From Irineochytrium annulatum (lineage: Eukaryota > Chytridiomycota > Chytridiomycetes > Chytridiales > Chytridiaceae), in contig JADGJL010000295.1 of the NCBI GenBank assembly GCA_027600665.1, positions 1-26,363 of the forward strand: 26,363 nt of DNA. Direction: 5' to 3'. Below are positions 8,530 to 19,075 of this stretch, piece after piece. Both the position numbers and the translations under genes were made by a program. The notes under the pieces were generated by a model. It saw nothing but the letters and a program-made list of their open reading frames with translations, was not told where the DNA came from and searched no databases. Every line of letters starts with the position of its first letter. The stretch's first letter is position 1.

Positions 8530-10284
8530 TCATTCGCCCTTTGACTGCAAGTGAATGTCGTTAAAAAAAAAAAAAGGAACAAGCCAAGCTTAATCGCAAC
8601 AGAAAAGCATCGAATAACACCCCACCTTCTTCCACTCCTCCATCCGCTCATCATACGCCTCCTTCTCCTTCCGATACTCCGCGTTATACAGATCCCTCAC
8701 ATCCTCCTCTAGACTCTTCCACGTGATCCCAGCAAGCCTGGCGACATCCTTAGACTTCAACTCCTTGATCTCTGCAACAACGCTCCCATCCTCGTTCCGC
8801 AACTTCCTGTCGCCCCTCCGCACGGCAGCCATGAACCTGAAATACCCCGTCGCCGGCTGCTTTGGCTTATCCTCATCATTCTCATCAGCTTTATCCTCTT
8901 TAGTCTTCTTGTCCTTAAGCACCTTCGCGATCTTTTTCAAGAGCACCTCCCGCTTCTTTTCGACGGCCTCCTCCTCGAGCGACCGTTCCGCCAAATATTT
9001 GTCCACGTCCTCCTTGTACAACTTCCGCGCCTCGTCCGCCCGCCGCTGGTACGGCGCGCGATCCTCCTCAGACATCCCCTTCCACTCGGCGCCTGCGCGC
9101 GCGGAGACTGCCGCGACATCGGACTTGAGGGATGGGTCCTCGCCGACATAGAACTCCCGCTTGGCGTTGACGAAGAAGATGTAGGCCGACATGGGTCGCT
9201 TGGGAGCGTTGCTGTCGGGGAGGGCGCGGAGTTCCTTCTTAAGCTCCTTCAGCTTGTTGGCCTTAGCTATTGGGAAAGTGAATAACATGATGGCAAAGGA
9301 CCCATAAAACGACGCTTGATAAGTACCCATGGCCTTCTCCGCCGGTGTTTTGGGTTCGGCATCGTCCGCTACCAGGGAAATCTTTAATTACTAATGGACG
9401 ATGTTTTTTGCATACCTGCTGCCTTTTTTTTCCTCGTCGTCTTCGGTTTATCTTCCTCGCCGTCCTCGACAGCTGTGATCGAGTTCAATAAACGGCTGAA
9501 GGACTTTTGCATACCCGGAGCTTTCTTTTTCCTTGTTTTCAGCTTCTCATCGTCCTCTTTGGCATCTATGCTCGAATCAACAAACAATTGCAGATTTTGC
9601 GCCGACCTAGAGCTTTCTTCTTTCTTGTCTTCGGCTTAACGTCGTCCTCCTTTTGCTGGGCTGGGCGCGAAAGTTTTAATGAACGGCGTGAAGAAGGTAA
9701 AGCCAAATGCCGCACACACATTTGGCGATCTTCTTTGCCATATCGTCGTCCTCCTCTTCAAAATGTCTTTAGGAAATCGCGCAGAAGGGATGTAGCCATG
9801 TTCTGCACACCTGCGGCATTCTTCTTCCGCGTCGCCTTCGGTTCGTCGTCTGCCTCTGTATCTAGCTCGATTAGCAAACAGCAAACGCTACGCAAGGTTT
9901 TTCGCAGCACCTGCGGCCTTCTTTCTCGACGTCTTCGGCTCGTCATCGTCCTCCTCTGCGATCAGCAGTTAGTAAACTGCAAAGGAACGCGAAGCGATCC
10001 AGTTCACCTCCATCCTTCTTCGTCTTTGGCTTCTTCGGCTTCTTCGGCTTCTTCGGCCCGTCATCGTCCCCTGCCGCGGCCGTCGCAAATCCTGAAACTA
10101 CACCGGGCACAGCGATACCGAACGAGGGGAACAGCATCGTCTGCAATGACGCGGGGTGCCTGGCGACGCGGTTAAATGCGGTGGTGTTCGAACCCCGGCC
10201 TGCGATAAGCGACACCGTCAAAGCCGAGGTCCATGCTCGCGGTATTCGGCGGACAGCCGCGGCGGCTGCGTTCAGGATGTGCAT
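8530..10284 (-). CDS. Mitochondrial double HMG-box protein with mini-exon linker
   Basis: Ten exons: 10284-10008, 9955-9911, 9861-9811, 9755-9720, 9660-9607, 9565-9515, 9472-9416, 9368-9327, 9266-8626 and 8544-8530; 422 residues. The N-terminus (MHILNAAAAAVRRIPRAWTS, Arg-rich with no early acidic residues) looks like a mitochondrial presequence. A KKPKKPKKPKTKK stretch and seven short Lys/Asp/Glu-rich linker modules follow. HMG box 1 spans about 224-299 (NAPKRPMSAYIFFVNAKREF), an acidic/basic spacer spans 300-337, and box 2 spans about 338-418 (KPKQPATGYFRFM). This architecture fits a TFAM/Abf2-type mtDNA-packaging protein; that role is inference. The last intron (8625-8545) has a long T tract before CTTGCAG. 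If unspliced, the frame ends at 8590 with a different short tail. The fourth exon (36 nt) has a weak GTGTGT donor. Confidence 0.85.
9327..9955 (-). repeat. Tandem array of seven duplicated mini-exons and introns
   Basis: Seven consecutive exons of 45, 51, 36, 54, 51, 57 and 42 nt are all multiples of three and all bounded by phase-1 introns. They encode variants of one module: acidic residues, then Pro-Lys-Thr, then Arg-Lys-Lys-Lys, then Ala-Ala-Gly (examples DDEPKTSRKKAAG, DDEPKATRKKNAAG, EEDKPKTTRKKKAAG). The intron starts are also alike: two read GTATGCAAAA and another reads GTGTGCAGAA. This implies duplication of exon-plus-intron units rather than of exons alone. Confidence 0.8.
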
Positions 10285-10384
10285 GCTTGCAATGTATCGT
10301 TCGGAATGGTCCGGAAGTTGACACTTGGCCCAGTCTTTTTCTATTCAGGACACATCAATCACGAAAAGGGAAATCAAAGGAATT
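10285..10384. promoter_or_regulatory. 100-bp divergent promoter, HMG-box gene and ERV1
   Basis: Only 100 bp separate the two outward-facing start codons. No TATA box is evident. Both predicted products are mitochondrial (matrix DNA packaging and intermembrane-space oxidative folding), so shared control is a reasonable inference. Confidence 0.5.
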
Positions 10385-10894
10385 ATGGTGGAACCGATAC
10401 CGCCGTCCGTCGTCGATGGCGCGCCGACGACGAAGCCGCCCTGCCGCATCTGCGATGGATTTAAGAACTACGTGAAGACTGAGTCCGCGAAGACGCCCTC
10501 GTCAACCGCGAAGAAGTCGACAGCGAAGAAAGTCGCGACCCCACAGACCCCGCCGATGCCTTGCCCGCCCGACTCCTACGACCTCGGCTCCTCGACCTGG
10601 ACGTTCCTTCACACCATGGCTGCCTACTACCCTGAGGCGCCCAGCGAGAAGGAGCAGCGCACAATGACCAAGTTCTTCCGTACGTTCTCCAAGGTGTATC
10701 CGTGCAGCCACTGCGCGGAGCATCTGCGTGGGGAGATGAAGAAGAACCCGCCAAAGGTGCAGAACAACAGGCTGCTGAATCTGTGGTTGTGCGGGGTGCA
10801 CAATGAGGTGAATGTCAGGCTGGGCAAGCCGGTGTTTGACTGTGAGATGGTTTGGGAACGGTGGAGGGATGGACCGACCGATGGTAGTTGTTAG
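10385..10894 (+). CDS. ERV1: FAD-linked sulfhydryl oxidase Erv1/ALR
   Basis: A single exon of 169 residues. Erv1 is the FAD enzyme of the mitochondrial intermembrane space that reoxidises Mia40 and passes electrons to cytochrome c or oxygen. The N-terminal shuttle pair is in PPCRICDGFKNY (C20, C23), and a flexible Lys/Ala/Thr/Pro-rich linker covers about 32-58. The Erv/ALR domain has the FAD-contact run STWTFLHTMAAYYP (70-83), the active-site YPCSHCAEH (C107, C110), HNEVNVRLGKPVFDC and the structural pair C136/C153. All expected cysteines are present. I chose the ATG at 10385; upstream in-frame sequence to 10325 has no ATG. The gene is divergent from the mitochondrial HMG-box gene. Confidence 0.93.
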   Translation: MVEPIPPSVVDGAPTTKPPCRICDGFKNYVKTESAKTPSSTAKKSTAKKVATPQTPPMPCPPDSYDLGSSTWTFLHTMAAYYPEAPSEKEQRTMTKFFRTFSKVYPCSHCAEHLRGEMKKNPPKVQNNRLLNLWLCGVHNEVNVRLGKPVFDCEMVWERWRDGPTDGSC

Positions 10895-11238
10895 AGACGG
10901 GGCGGGAGCGGTGGGATGAATGTTATACTGCTGGTCGGAATGAGACGGTGGAAGGCATAAGGATGTATGCGTACGTAATGTGTTGGGAATTTTACAGTGG
11001 ATGTACGTTGTTTCAATTCTTTGATGAAGAATAGTAGCTGCTACGCTGCATCCCACGATCAGGACACGGGAGTAGCCGTAACAAGCGTTTTTTTTAATTA
11101 TTGCATGGACCGTTGTTTGCCACGCTGACTTTAAGTAAACTCGCACCTTCATATTATCATTGTAGTGTGTAAAGGTGGTCTAAAGGCAGCAACCGCAACG
11201 GCACAGAGGACGCGTCACTTCAAATTCAATCGAAAATC
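10895..11238. other. ERV1-RPN3 intergenic region
   Basis: 344 bp holding the 3' flank of ERV1 and the promoter of RPN3, which are in tandem. It contains a short T run at 11090-11095. No consensus AATAAA, TATA box, RNA gene or repeat was recognised. Confidence 0.4.
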
Positions 11239-13362
11239 ATGTCCGCCTCAACCTCGAAGAACGTCGTGCCCATGAAGACGGACGACGACAAGACGGAGCA
11301 AGCTGCGGTCGCGCCCGTGGAGGATGAGAAGACAATCGCCGCCGCTGGTACCGCCGTGCATCAGCATTAGAACGCGCGCTGACGATGGCCCGTAGAAATC
11401 AAGCAGAATCTCGCCCTCCTCGAGAGATCCGTGCAGTCTGGCGAGTCGAGGTTTATAACGCGGGCGCTGCGATCTACGGCGTCGCTGAGGAAGAAGCTCA
11501 CACCTGAGATCTTGAGGCATGCGATTTCGACTAACTTGCCGAAAGGTGAGAGCTTTGTGAGCGCGAGTGCGGGGCCTTGCGGCGTGTGAAGAGTTGGACG
11601 ATACGGACTTGGGATGCGCGTGAAGGAAGATATTGGTGCAGTCATTTATTAATATGCGACGTTCAAGGTCATCCCATGAAGACGTCACTTCTGGCCGTCA
11701 TTGAGGTAAGGTCTTCGTATGGCATTGAATACTTATCTTTGATTAAGAGCACCGACTCCATGGAGGTGGACGCGGAGCCGACTACGACTGATGCGAAGAC
11801 TGTGGGTCTTTGCTTCAAACTTCGGATCTAAACATTTAAATCAGGCAACAGCCGTCATCCCAGAGGTCGAAGTGTACTTTGGTTACCTCGTTCTCATCCA
11901 CCTGCATGACAAGAAGGAGGTCAAGAAGGTATGCGTGCGCTTTGGGTACCGGAGCCAACGTAATGTATAGGGAGCGAAGCTGTCGACGGAGTTGGTAGAG
12001 AAGGTTCGGTCAGTGAACCGTCGGGCCCTGGATCAGATCGCAGCAAAGATTTACTTTTACTATGAGAGGTTTTATGAGGTCACTGGCAAGCTTGCCGACG
12101 TGCGGCCGTAAGTTTTAATAGCGGAGGAATGTTGCTATGCTGACGACGATGTTTTTTTTTTGATTAAGCATCCTCTTGGCCGCTCAAAGGACCGCGACGT
12201 TGAGGCACGACGACGAAACTCAGGTTTGTCACAATTGTCTATTGTCGTAAGATCTTACTTTTCATATAGGCAACCCTGATCAACCTACTTCTCCGGAACT
12301 ACCTTCACTACAATCTTTACGACCAGGCCGACAAGCTTGTCTCGAAGGCCGCCTTTCCCGAGACGGCGGGCAACAACCAGCAGGCTCGATACCTTTACTA
12401 CCTCGGCCGCATCAAGGCCATTCAACTCGACTATACGGCGTCCCACCAGCATCTCCTACAGGCTATCAGGAAGGCGCCCGAGAACCCGAAGACGGCGGGC
12501 TTTCAGCAAGCGGTCAACAAGCTGGCTATCATTGTGCAGCTATTGACGGGGGAGATCCCGGAGAGGAGCGTGTTCAGGCAGGCGACGTTGCGAAAGCCGC
12601 TGGTCCCGTACTTTCATATTACGCAAGGTGTGTGTTTGAGAGACTCGCTGGTTTCGAAACACTAACATTTGCAGCCGTGAGGGTTGGCGACCTTACGAAG
12701 TTCCAGGAGACGCTTGGGAAATATGAGAAGGCATTCAGGGCCGACAAGACTTACACGCTGATTTTACGGTACGGGTGTTCGAATTATCCCTTGCTAACGC
12801 CACGGGCTAAGACTGCGTCATAATGTGATTAAGACGGGTGTGAGGATGATCAGCCTTTCGTACTCTCGGATATCGCTGCGTGACATCTGCGTCAAGCTGC
12901 AGCTGGATAGCGAGGAGGACGCCGAGTATATCGTCGCGAAGGTACGGTATTTTCACTTTGACTTGGTACCTAAATCAGTTTCAAGGCTATTCGCGACGGT
13001 GTCATCGACGCCTCGATTGACCACGAGAAGGGATATATGAAGTCAAATGTATGGTGGATGTTAGTTTAATGCATGCCGCTAACACGGTGGCTGTAGGAAA
13101 TTCTGGACGTTTACTCGACGACAGAGCCTCAGAGCGCTTTCCACCAGCGCATCAGCTTTTGTCTCAATCTTCACAACGAATCCGTGAAGGTAAACTATCC
13201 ATCAAGATGTGTTGTCGCTGATGTCTTTAGGCGATGCGGTTCCCATTTAGCTCTCATGGAAAAGAGTTGGCGTCCGCGAACGCGATTCGGGAGGAGGAGC
13301 GGAAGCTGGCGACGGAGATCATTGATGGGGATTTGGAGGATGATGAGATGGAGGAGTTTTAG
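11239..13362 (+). CDS. RPN3: 26S proteasome regulatory subunit Rpn3/PSMD3
   Basis: Thirteen exons: 11239-11347, 11396-11545, 11668-11705, 11748-11801, 11845-11928, 11971-12107, 12169-12223, 12270-12627, 12675-12768, 12812-12941, 12986-13048, 13097-13189 and 13231-13362; 498 residues, slightly shorter than yeast Rpn3 (about 523). Rpn3 is a PCI subunit of the proteasome lid. Recognised blocks include [100 protein letters not shown], the PCI-domain stretch [20 protein letters not shown] with [20 protein letters not shown], and the typical acidic end DDEMEEF. The third and fourth exons are very short (38 and 54 nt), with the acceptor AAATCAG at 11844 chosen to preserve phase. Alternative use there could alter a poorly conserved loop only. 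Confidence 0.94.
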
Positions 13363-13469
13363 ATAGATTTATTAGGAACTAGCTCGAAATTGTACTATTA
13401 AGTATATTGATACAAGCCACCGCCGTCCCATCATTTTCCTTGTGCAACGTCCACGCCATCGCGGCCTCG

Positions 13470-16400
13470 ATGTGGGTGAGTTATTGCTGTTGAGCAAGCG
13501 ATGTATCGCGCCGCATTGCAAGATTGTAGTGACTAGTTGCCTTCGGCAGGACATCTTTTCGGTCCAGTGTCTGGTTGACTCCCTGCCTCTCAGGATCGAA
13601 TGCTTTTGCCCTTACGGTGCGACGACTGTCTTTGGCGCTTTATTCAGCTCTTCTGACCGCCTTGGCAGACCAGAAGGTCTTGGTCGGCACCTCGGACGGC
13701 TCCCTTCTGCTCTATGCGCTCCAGGAGGGTCCCGTGTTTGGCATCCAGCTGGTGGAGACGCGGAAGTCGTTCTCGAAGAAGGCCGTTAACGATCTTGCGG
13801 TCTACAATAACGGGAGGTCGTTTCTGTGTCTGACTGGTAGGCTTATATGTTTTCGCCATGTTCCCGTGGCCGGCGGCTTATCTTGTTGGTTGTGTTGTGG
13901 CCATGCAGATGGCCAGCTCGACTCATACGACCTGTCAACGATGTCCCTGAATGCTCGGTTTCCGAAGACAAAAGGGGCCACGTGCTTTAAAGTGTTTGAG
14001 TCGAGCCGGAATCGGCAGAGGGAGGCAACGGGCGGGAGCGTCGACAGGACGAACGGCCACGGCTCGGTCGATGTCACCCGGCTGGCGGTGGTGGTCAAGC
14101 GGAGGGTGATGCTGTATCGGCTGGAGGTCTCACGCGGGGTAGTGGAGTGGAAGGAGGATGGGGTGGGTGCTCTCGTTACCTGCTCGATCTAACGACGCGT
14201 TGTATACGAAGAGTGCGAATTTGAGCGATCGGCCTCGCTCGTTGCTGTGGATTGATGAGCATCGGTTAGCGTTCGCAGTGCCGCGAGGTTACTCGTTCGT
14301 CACGTTCCCGGCCGGAAATGTGACGGACTTGCTAGTGTTTGGAGGAAACATCGTGAACGCACTAGCTCTTGGAGGTTTGACGGCGCCCGTGAAGATCTAC
14401 AAGCAGATAATAGTGAAACTGGATAACGGACAGCTGCTTCTTACGAAAGATGGTTTGTCGCCCTTCCAACGCAGTCTTAAACTAATATGGTGATGAAGCT
14501 GCTGGAGTATTCGTGAACGATAACGGCGCCCCGTTGATTGAGAGGGATCTCGAATGGCCGCAAGCTCCGGACGAAGTGTACTTCTGCCCACCGTACGTGG
14601 TCTCAATCATCAATCAAACGGTGGAAGTGCGAAGTTTGAAGTCGGGAGGAGTCGTGCAGAAGATCGATCTATACGACAGCCGCTTGATGATGTTGGATTC
14701 GTTGATCTATATTGCAAGTGGGAACTCGATATGGCGGCTGCTTCCACTCGACTTTGAAGATCAGGTCCGAATCTCTTTTTCACACTCGTGTCAGTTGGCC
14801 TGTTTACTGAGGCTCTTGGCTTTGCAGATTGAACAACTTATCTCAGCTAGTCGATTTATCGAGGCCCAGCGTTTAATAGAAGAGCTTGAGTTTTCCACCG
14901 AGGACGAAAAGGTAGAATTGCGTTGTTCCCATTGATTACGCCTGACACGTGGCCCAGATGGCGAACGTTATTCGAGTGCGCGGGCTGTACGCCCATCACC
15001 TTTTCACCTACGATAAGAAATACGAGGAGGCGATCTCCATGCTTGCCGAGTTAAAGGCCTCTCCGATCGATGTCATCAACCTCTTCCCTCAGTTCTCGCT
15101 CTTGGTTCAACAAGCCCCATCAACCATAACCTCGCCGACGATCGTACCTACGCCAGATCTGACATTGCAGCCGCAAGAGGAAAGGGTTGCTTTGAAGGCG
15201 CTAATGGATTACCTGATAAACCAGCGGACGGTGTTGGCGAAGCTGCGTCATCTTCAGAAGATCGAGCAGCAGCAAAATCGGAATGTCACGACCTCCCCTT
15301 TACCGTCCGCCGCCATACTGTCCACGCACGGCAACCCGTCTCGGCACACTTCCTCATCGACGGAGGCGTCGAATTCAATTTGGTCGGGCTCAGGGGATGG
15401 GTATCCGGATGGTTACAACATGAGGTTCCCTTCCGTTGACGACACCCTTTATCTTTGCGAGGTGGTGGATTCGACCTTGCTGCGGGTTTATTTGGAGGTT
15501 AACGATGCGCTTGTGGGACCATTTGTACGGATAAAGAACTTCTGTTCGCTGCAGGAGGGCGAGAGGGTGCTGCATGCGAGAGGGAAGGTGTCGGACTTAA
15601 TCGACTTCTATTTTACGAAGGGGGAGCATGCAAGAGCGTTGAAATTGCTCCTAAAGTACGTGTGTCTTCCGTTGCTTTTCCAGTTTAGCTAATCACTTTA
15701 CAGACGAGCAAATGAGTCAAACAAAGAGAAAAAGCCGTTGATTCGGTACCTGCAACGTCTGGAATTAGGAAGTCATATGACGCTTATTTTTGAGAGTTCA
15801 ATATGGTTATTGGACAACTATCCAGACGAAGGCCTTTCGGTATAGAAGTGTCAGCTATAAGCGAGCCTAACCTCCGCTCGTAAGGTTTTCACCGACAGAT
15901 ACGATGAAATATCACTGAAAGTGCAACGGAAGGTGCTAGACTTCTTGGAGGAGAAGTCACAATATCTTGAAAGAGGATACTTGGAGTACCTTATTGAAGA
16001 TCTCGGCTCCGAGACGGCCGATTTTCACGATCGGCTGATTTTGAATTATTTGCAATTCATTATGAGGGAATTAATGGGTGGAGACGTCAAAGGTATTCGT
16101 CTTTCTTTGTCTGTCGCTGATTTGGTTTGCAGGCGGGGATTACGATGCAATTCAAAAACGGTTGCTTCATTTCCTTGACTCTTCTCTTCACTACCGAGCG
16201 GAACGGCTCTTCCCTTTATTCCCTGAAGATGGTACAATTGGTGCCTGTTGCTGGTGTATAACGTCACGCTTAGAACTTCACGAGGAGAGAGCAATACTTC
16301 TCAGTCGGCTAAAGCGACACAGGGAGGCGCTAACGATACACGTTGGCGTGATTCGGGACATTGGATTGGCGCAGCGTTATTGCGAAAAGCATCAGCCGTT

Positions 16401-16991
16401 AGAGTACGGGATGTATGAGGAGGAGGACGTCGGTTCTCTACGTGGCGGAGCAACTATGGGCAACCTCGGGAACCTGTATCTTATGCTGTTGGAGATAATG
16501 ATTGGGAGTATCTCGGAAGGAATAACAGAGGAATCACAGTTGTTGGCATACATGGATCGATATGGAGCGAAAATTGATATATCACGGGTACGTACCTAGC
16601 TACCTCATGCTTTTTAATTCTATCCTCAAACAAGGCATTTGCGATCTTGCCGCGGTCGATCAACCTGTTTAAAATTGTTGAATTTTGCCGAAAGTCCCTC
16701 AATCGTGCACAGTTTGAAAAAAGGCTCTCGGCTGTCATTACGGGGCTTGGTGACGCCGAAAGACTTCAGGTTAAGCAGAAGCTTGTAACGCTGCAATCTC
16801 GTCGGATAACAATTACGGACGACCGCATGTGCCCGAGGTCTGGCCATTCAGTGTTTTGCAATCCTAATACCTTTATTCTTCGTAGGTGCTTGCGGCGCGT
16901 TGGCAATAGTGTATTTGCATCGTACCCCGATGGTGTTGTCGTTCACGTTTTTTGCCAGTCCAGAGATAAGAACAAGGGAGGCGTAGCATAG
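13470..16991 (+). CDS. VPS39: HOPS tethering subunit Vps39/Vam6
   Basis: Fourteen exons: 13470-13475, 13550-13616, 13669-13836, 13909-14162, 14212-14452, 14499-14764, 14828-14911, 14958-15655, 15704-15839, 15885-16092, 16133-16231, 16274-16587, 16635-16837 and 16886-16991; 949 residues (human 886, yeast 1049). Vps39 binds Rab7/Ypt7 and tethers late endosomes and vacuoles. The CNH beta-propeller starts PLRIECFCPYDQKVLVGTSD and includes RPRSLLWIDEHRLAFAV. The CHCR part shows EQLISASRFIEAQRL, GLYAHHLFTYDKKYEEAISM and ALVGPFVRIKNFCSLQEGE. The C-terminus carries C913-x2-C916 and HVFC (H935, C938) within CPRCLRRVGNSVF, as in metazoan Vps39. Removing the last intron is what creates the CPRC pair. 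The proposed first exon is just ATG TGG. It lies 107 bp after RPN3. Confidence 0.92.
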
Positions 16992-17367
16992 CGTAGTGCA
17001 ACTATATTTGCGCCCTGTATTGGTCCCTCAGCACTCTCCTTCCAATTTATGTAGATTAGTTTTCGCTTAGCTTTTATCCCCATTGTGCAAGTAGCACGAC
17101 TATACCTCGTTCATGTTTGTATCGCATACAGTAACCCAATAGTTAATTGCAACGCATTTATTCACCTAAAGACAAAACGGACAAGAGGGACATTACACTC
17201 TCTCGTCAAGGAAAGACATATTCGGCGAATCGAAAAGATACAAAGAAGGCAGGCAAGAAACCAACATGACGTTACAAAAAAGGGGACGCCTATAGCGTAG
17301 TATCTTAATACAACAGGTTGAAAGTAAGGGGTAGCTAAGTGATCTGATCTTAGCAAAGTGATCCGAT
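16992..17367. other. Convergent 3' ends of VPS39 and the membrane protein gene
   Basis: 376 bp between two converging stop codons. It contains a minus-strand AATAAA at 17162-17157 and a diverged direct repeat abutting the membrane-protein stop codon (17336-17370). No gene is supported; open frames here have no recognisable features. Confidence 0.5.
17157..17162 (-). terminator. Poly(A) signal of the membrane protein gene
   Basis: AATAAA on the minus strand, 206 nt after the TAG stop at 17368. It is the nearest consensus signal for the minus-strand gene. Confidence 0.45.
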
Positions 17368-18794
17368 CTAAGCGCCGAGGAGGGGCTCCTGCTCCTCCCT
17401 CGCCTTGACGAAGTGCCTCTGGGCTGGCCTGAAGAGGCCGTGGGCGATGACGTAGATGGCAAGGATGAAGGAGAACCATTTGATGAAAACGGAGTCCTGC
17501 TCAGCCGAGATGGCGAGTAGACCCCAGGCGATGACCGAAGCGCCGGCGACGTCGCCAGTCTCGTGGCGCCACTCCGTGTATGAGGAGGCGGTGGCGGCAA
17601 GCTTTAAAAGGATAAGGCCGGCGAGAACGGAATGGAAAACGTCAGGGTGCGCCGGCTGTTGCACCGTCGTGAAAATGGCCATAACGTTAATCCACAGGAG
17701 GAAAACCAGCCAGCCTGTGTAAGGAAGTAAGAAATATTAGGGAAAATGTACGAAAAGGAATTTGCGAAGGTTGACAATTGCGTGGCAAACACACAAACAA
17801 GGAGACCGCGATACGCGAAAAGAAATGGATATACCGTGGAACATCGAGATAGGAGCATGGACGAGCACGCTCTGCGCCAGGCTCTGAGCGGGGTAGGAGG
17901 TGTTGACGTGGTAGTAAGCCAGCGAGATGGAGCCGATGGCAAAGATCAGGACGATGAGAGAAAGGACGAGGTGGTCGGATTCCTGATAACAGATGAAGTC
18001 AGTAGATTATAATGGCAACCGAATTGTCCGAACAACACACACACACCCAGAGAGTCAGCTGGATGCCGGACAGTAGACCGGCAATGGCGAACCAGGGGCC
18101 GACGCCGTGCTCAAGAATGGCCTCGGTCTCGGGGAACCACTGCCAGATGACAAAGCCACCAAACAAGAAGTGGATTAAGCCCCAGGCGGCGAAAGCCCAT
18201 GAGGCAGGCGTCTAACCATAAACTGTTAGCATGAATGCAGCCGAGAGCAAAACGCGATAACCGCATATTCCCGTTGATATTATCACACTTACGATGTAGG
18301 TCGGGTGTTTAGTGTAATCATGACCGCCACGATCAGGGCCGAACGCCGAGTACAGTCCCGATGAGAGGAAAAAAAAATAAACCAACGTATTCTACAGGCA
18401 CACACAGGATAAAAGGATAAGGTTAGACAACCAGATTGAGGAAACTTAGAAACGTATAGGTCGTGTGCTCAAGACATGGATACGCCATTTAGCGCCTCCT
18501 CCCAGCGTCCTGCACGCCACTACTGATCCTCAGTATGGCGTCGAACGCGTACCTTCGACCCTGCCGCCACATTGAGCGCATCCAGATCCAAGCCCCTACA
18601 AAGTCCCCGACCACCCCGGCCACGCCGGCCCCGGGGCGAGATCCATCTGTCTTGGCCGTCATACTCACGGAAATGCGCAGGAGGAGCGGGTGATGGGACA
18701 TCTTGGCTTCCGTTGGAGACGAGGACGGAATTGGGACTTTTCGAGCAATTTGCAGCTCTTCCCAGAGCAACCCCTCACCTGATTCGCGGGCCAT
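17368..18794 (-). CDS. Polytopic membrane protein with TspO-like motif
   Basis: Six exons: 18794-18779, 18701-18553, 18391-18293, 18211-18047, 17982-17835 and 17714-17368, with consistent phases; 307 residues. The hydrophilic N-terminus has a short Arg/Gly run (PRGRRGRGGRG). Then come about seven to nine hydrophobic segments, among them NTLVYFFFLSSGLYSAF, WGLIHFLFGGFVIWQWF, WFAIAGLLSGIQLTLW, LVLSLIVLIFAIGSISLAYY and WLVFLLWINVMAIFTTV. The run TPASWAFAAWGLIHF resembles the 'TPAxxAFxIWGLIY' motif I recall from TspO/MBR-related proteins, so it may be a distant TspO-like or uncharacterised fungal family. That is a motif resemblance only. It could equally be a fungal family of unknown function. 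The first exon is only 16 nt; the 5' end is the least certain part. Confidence 0.68.
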
Positions 18795-19075
18795 GCCAGC
18801 AGCAGCGTATGCCCTGGCCCACCCGACTAGCGTTGACAGAGAAAGTATCAATAGTGGATTAAGTAGGGATCCGCCTACGTGCTTAAGTCATTGTCGAAGG
18901 GCGACCGCGGTAGCTTTAGAGTGACGGCAACGTTGTTGCCGCGCTCAGATGCCGCGCTGAATACAAGACCGCTGCCCTCGGCGACGTCCGAATGCCCCGC
19001 GACGCGTCGCCAGGCGTCCACCAGATTTACGTGGCGGATCACCAAAGTCATCGCGAACACCTCACGCGTGCAACA
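18795..19075. promoter_or_regulatory. Divergent promoter of membrane protein and secreted repeat protein
   Basis: 281 bp between outward-facing start codons. No TATA box stands out. An open frame crosses it on each strand, so the exact 5' ends of both genes are open to revision. Confidence 0.35.

Noticed and set aside
10325..10384. Longer N-terminus for ERV1 from 10325
   Set aside because: The extension begins at TTG rather than ATG, and the ATG at 10385 already gives the complete shuttle and catalytic domains.
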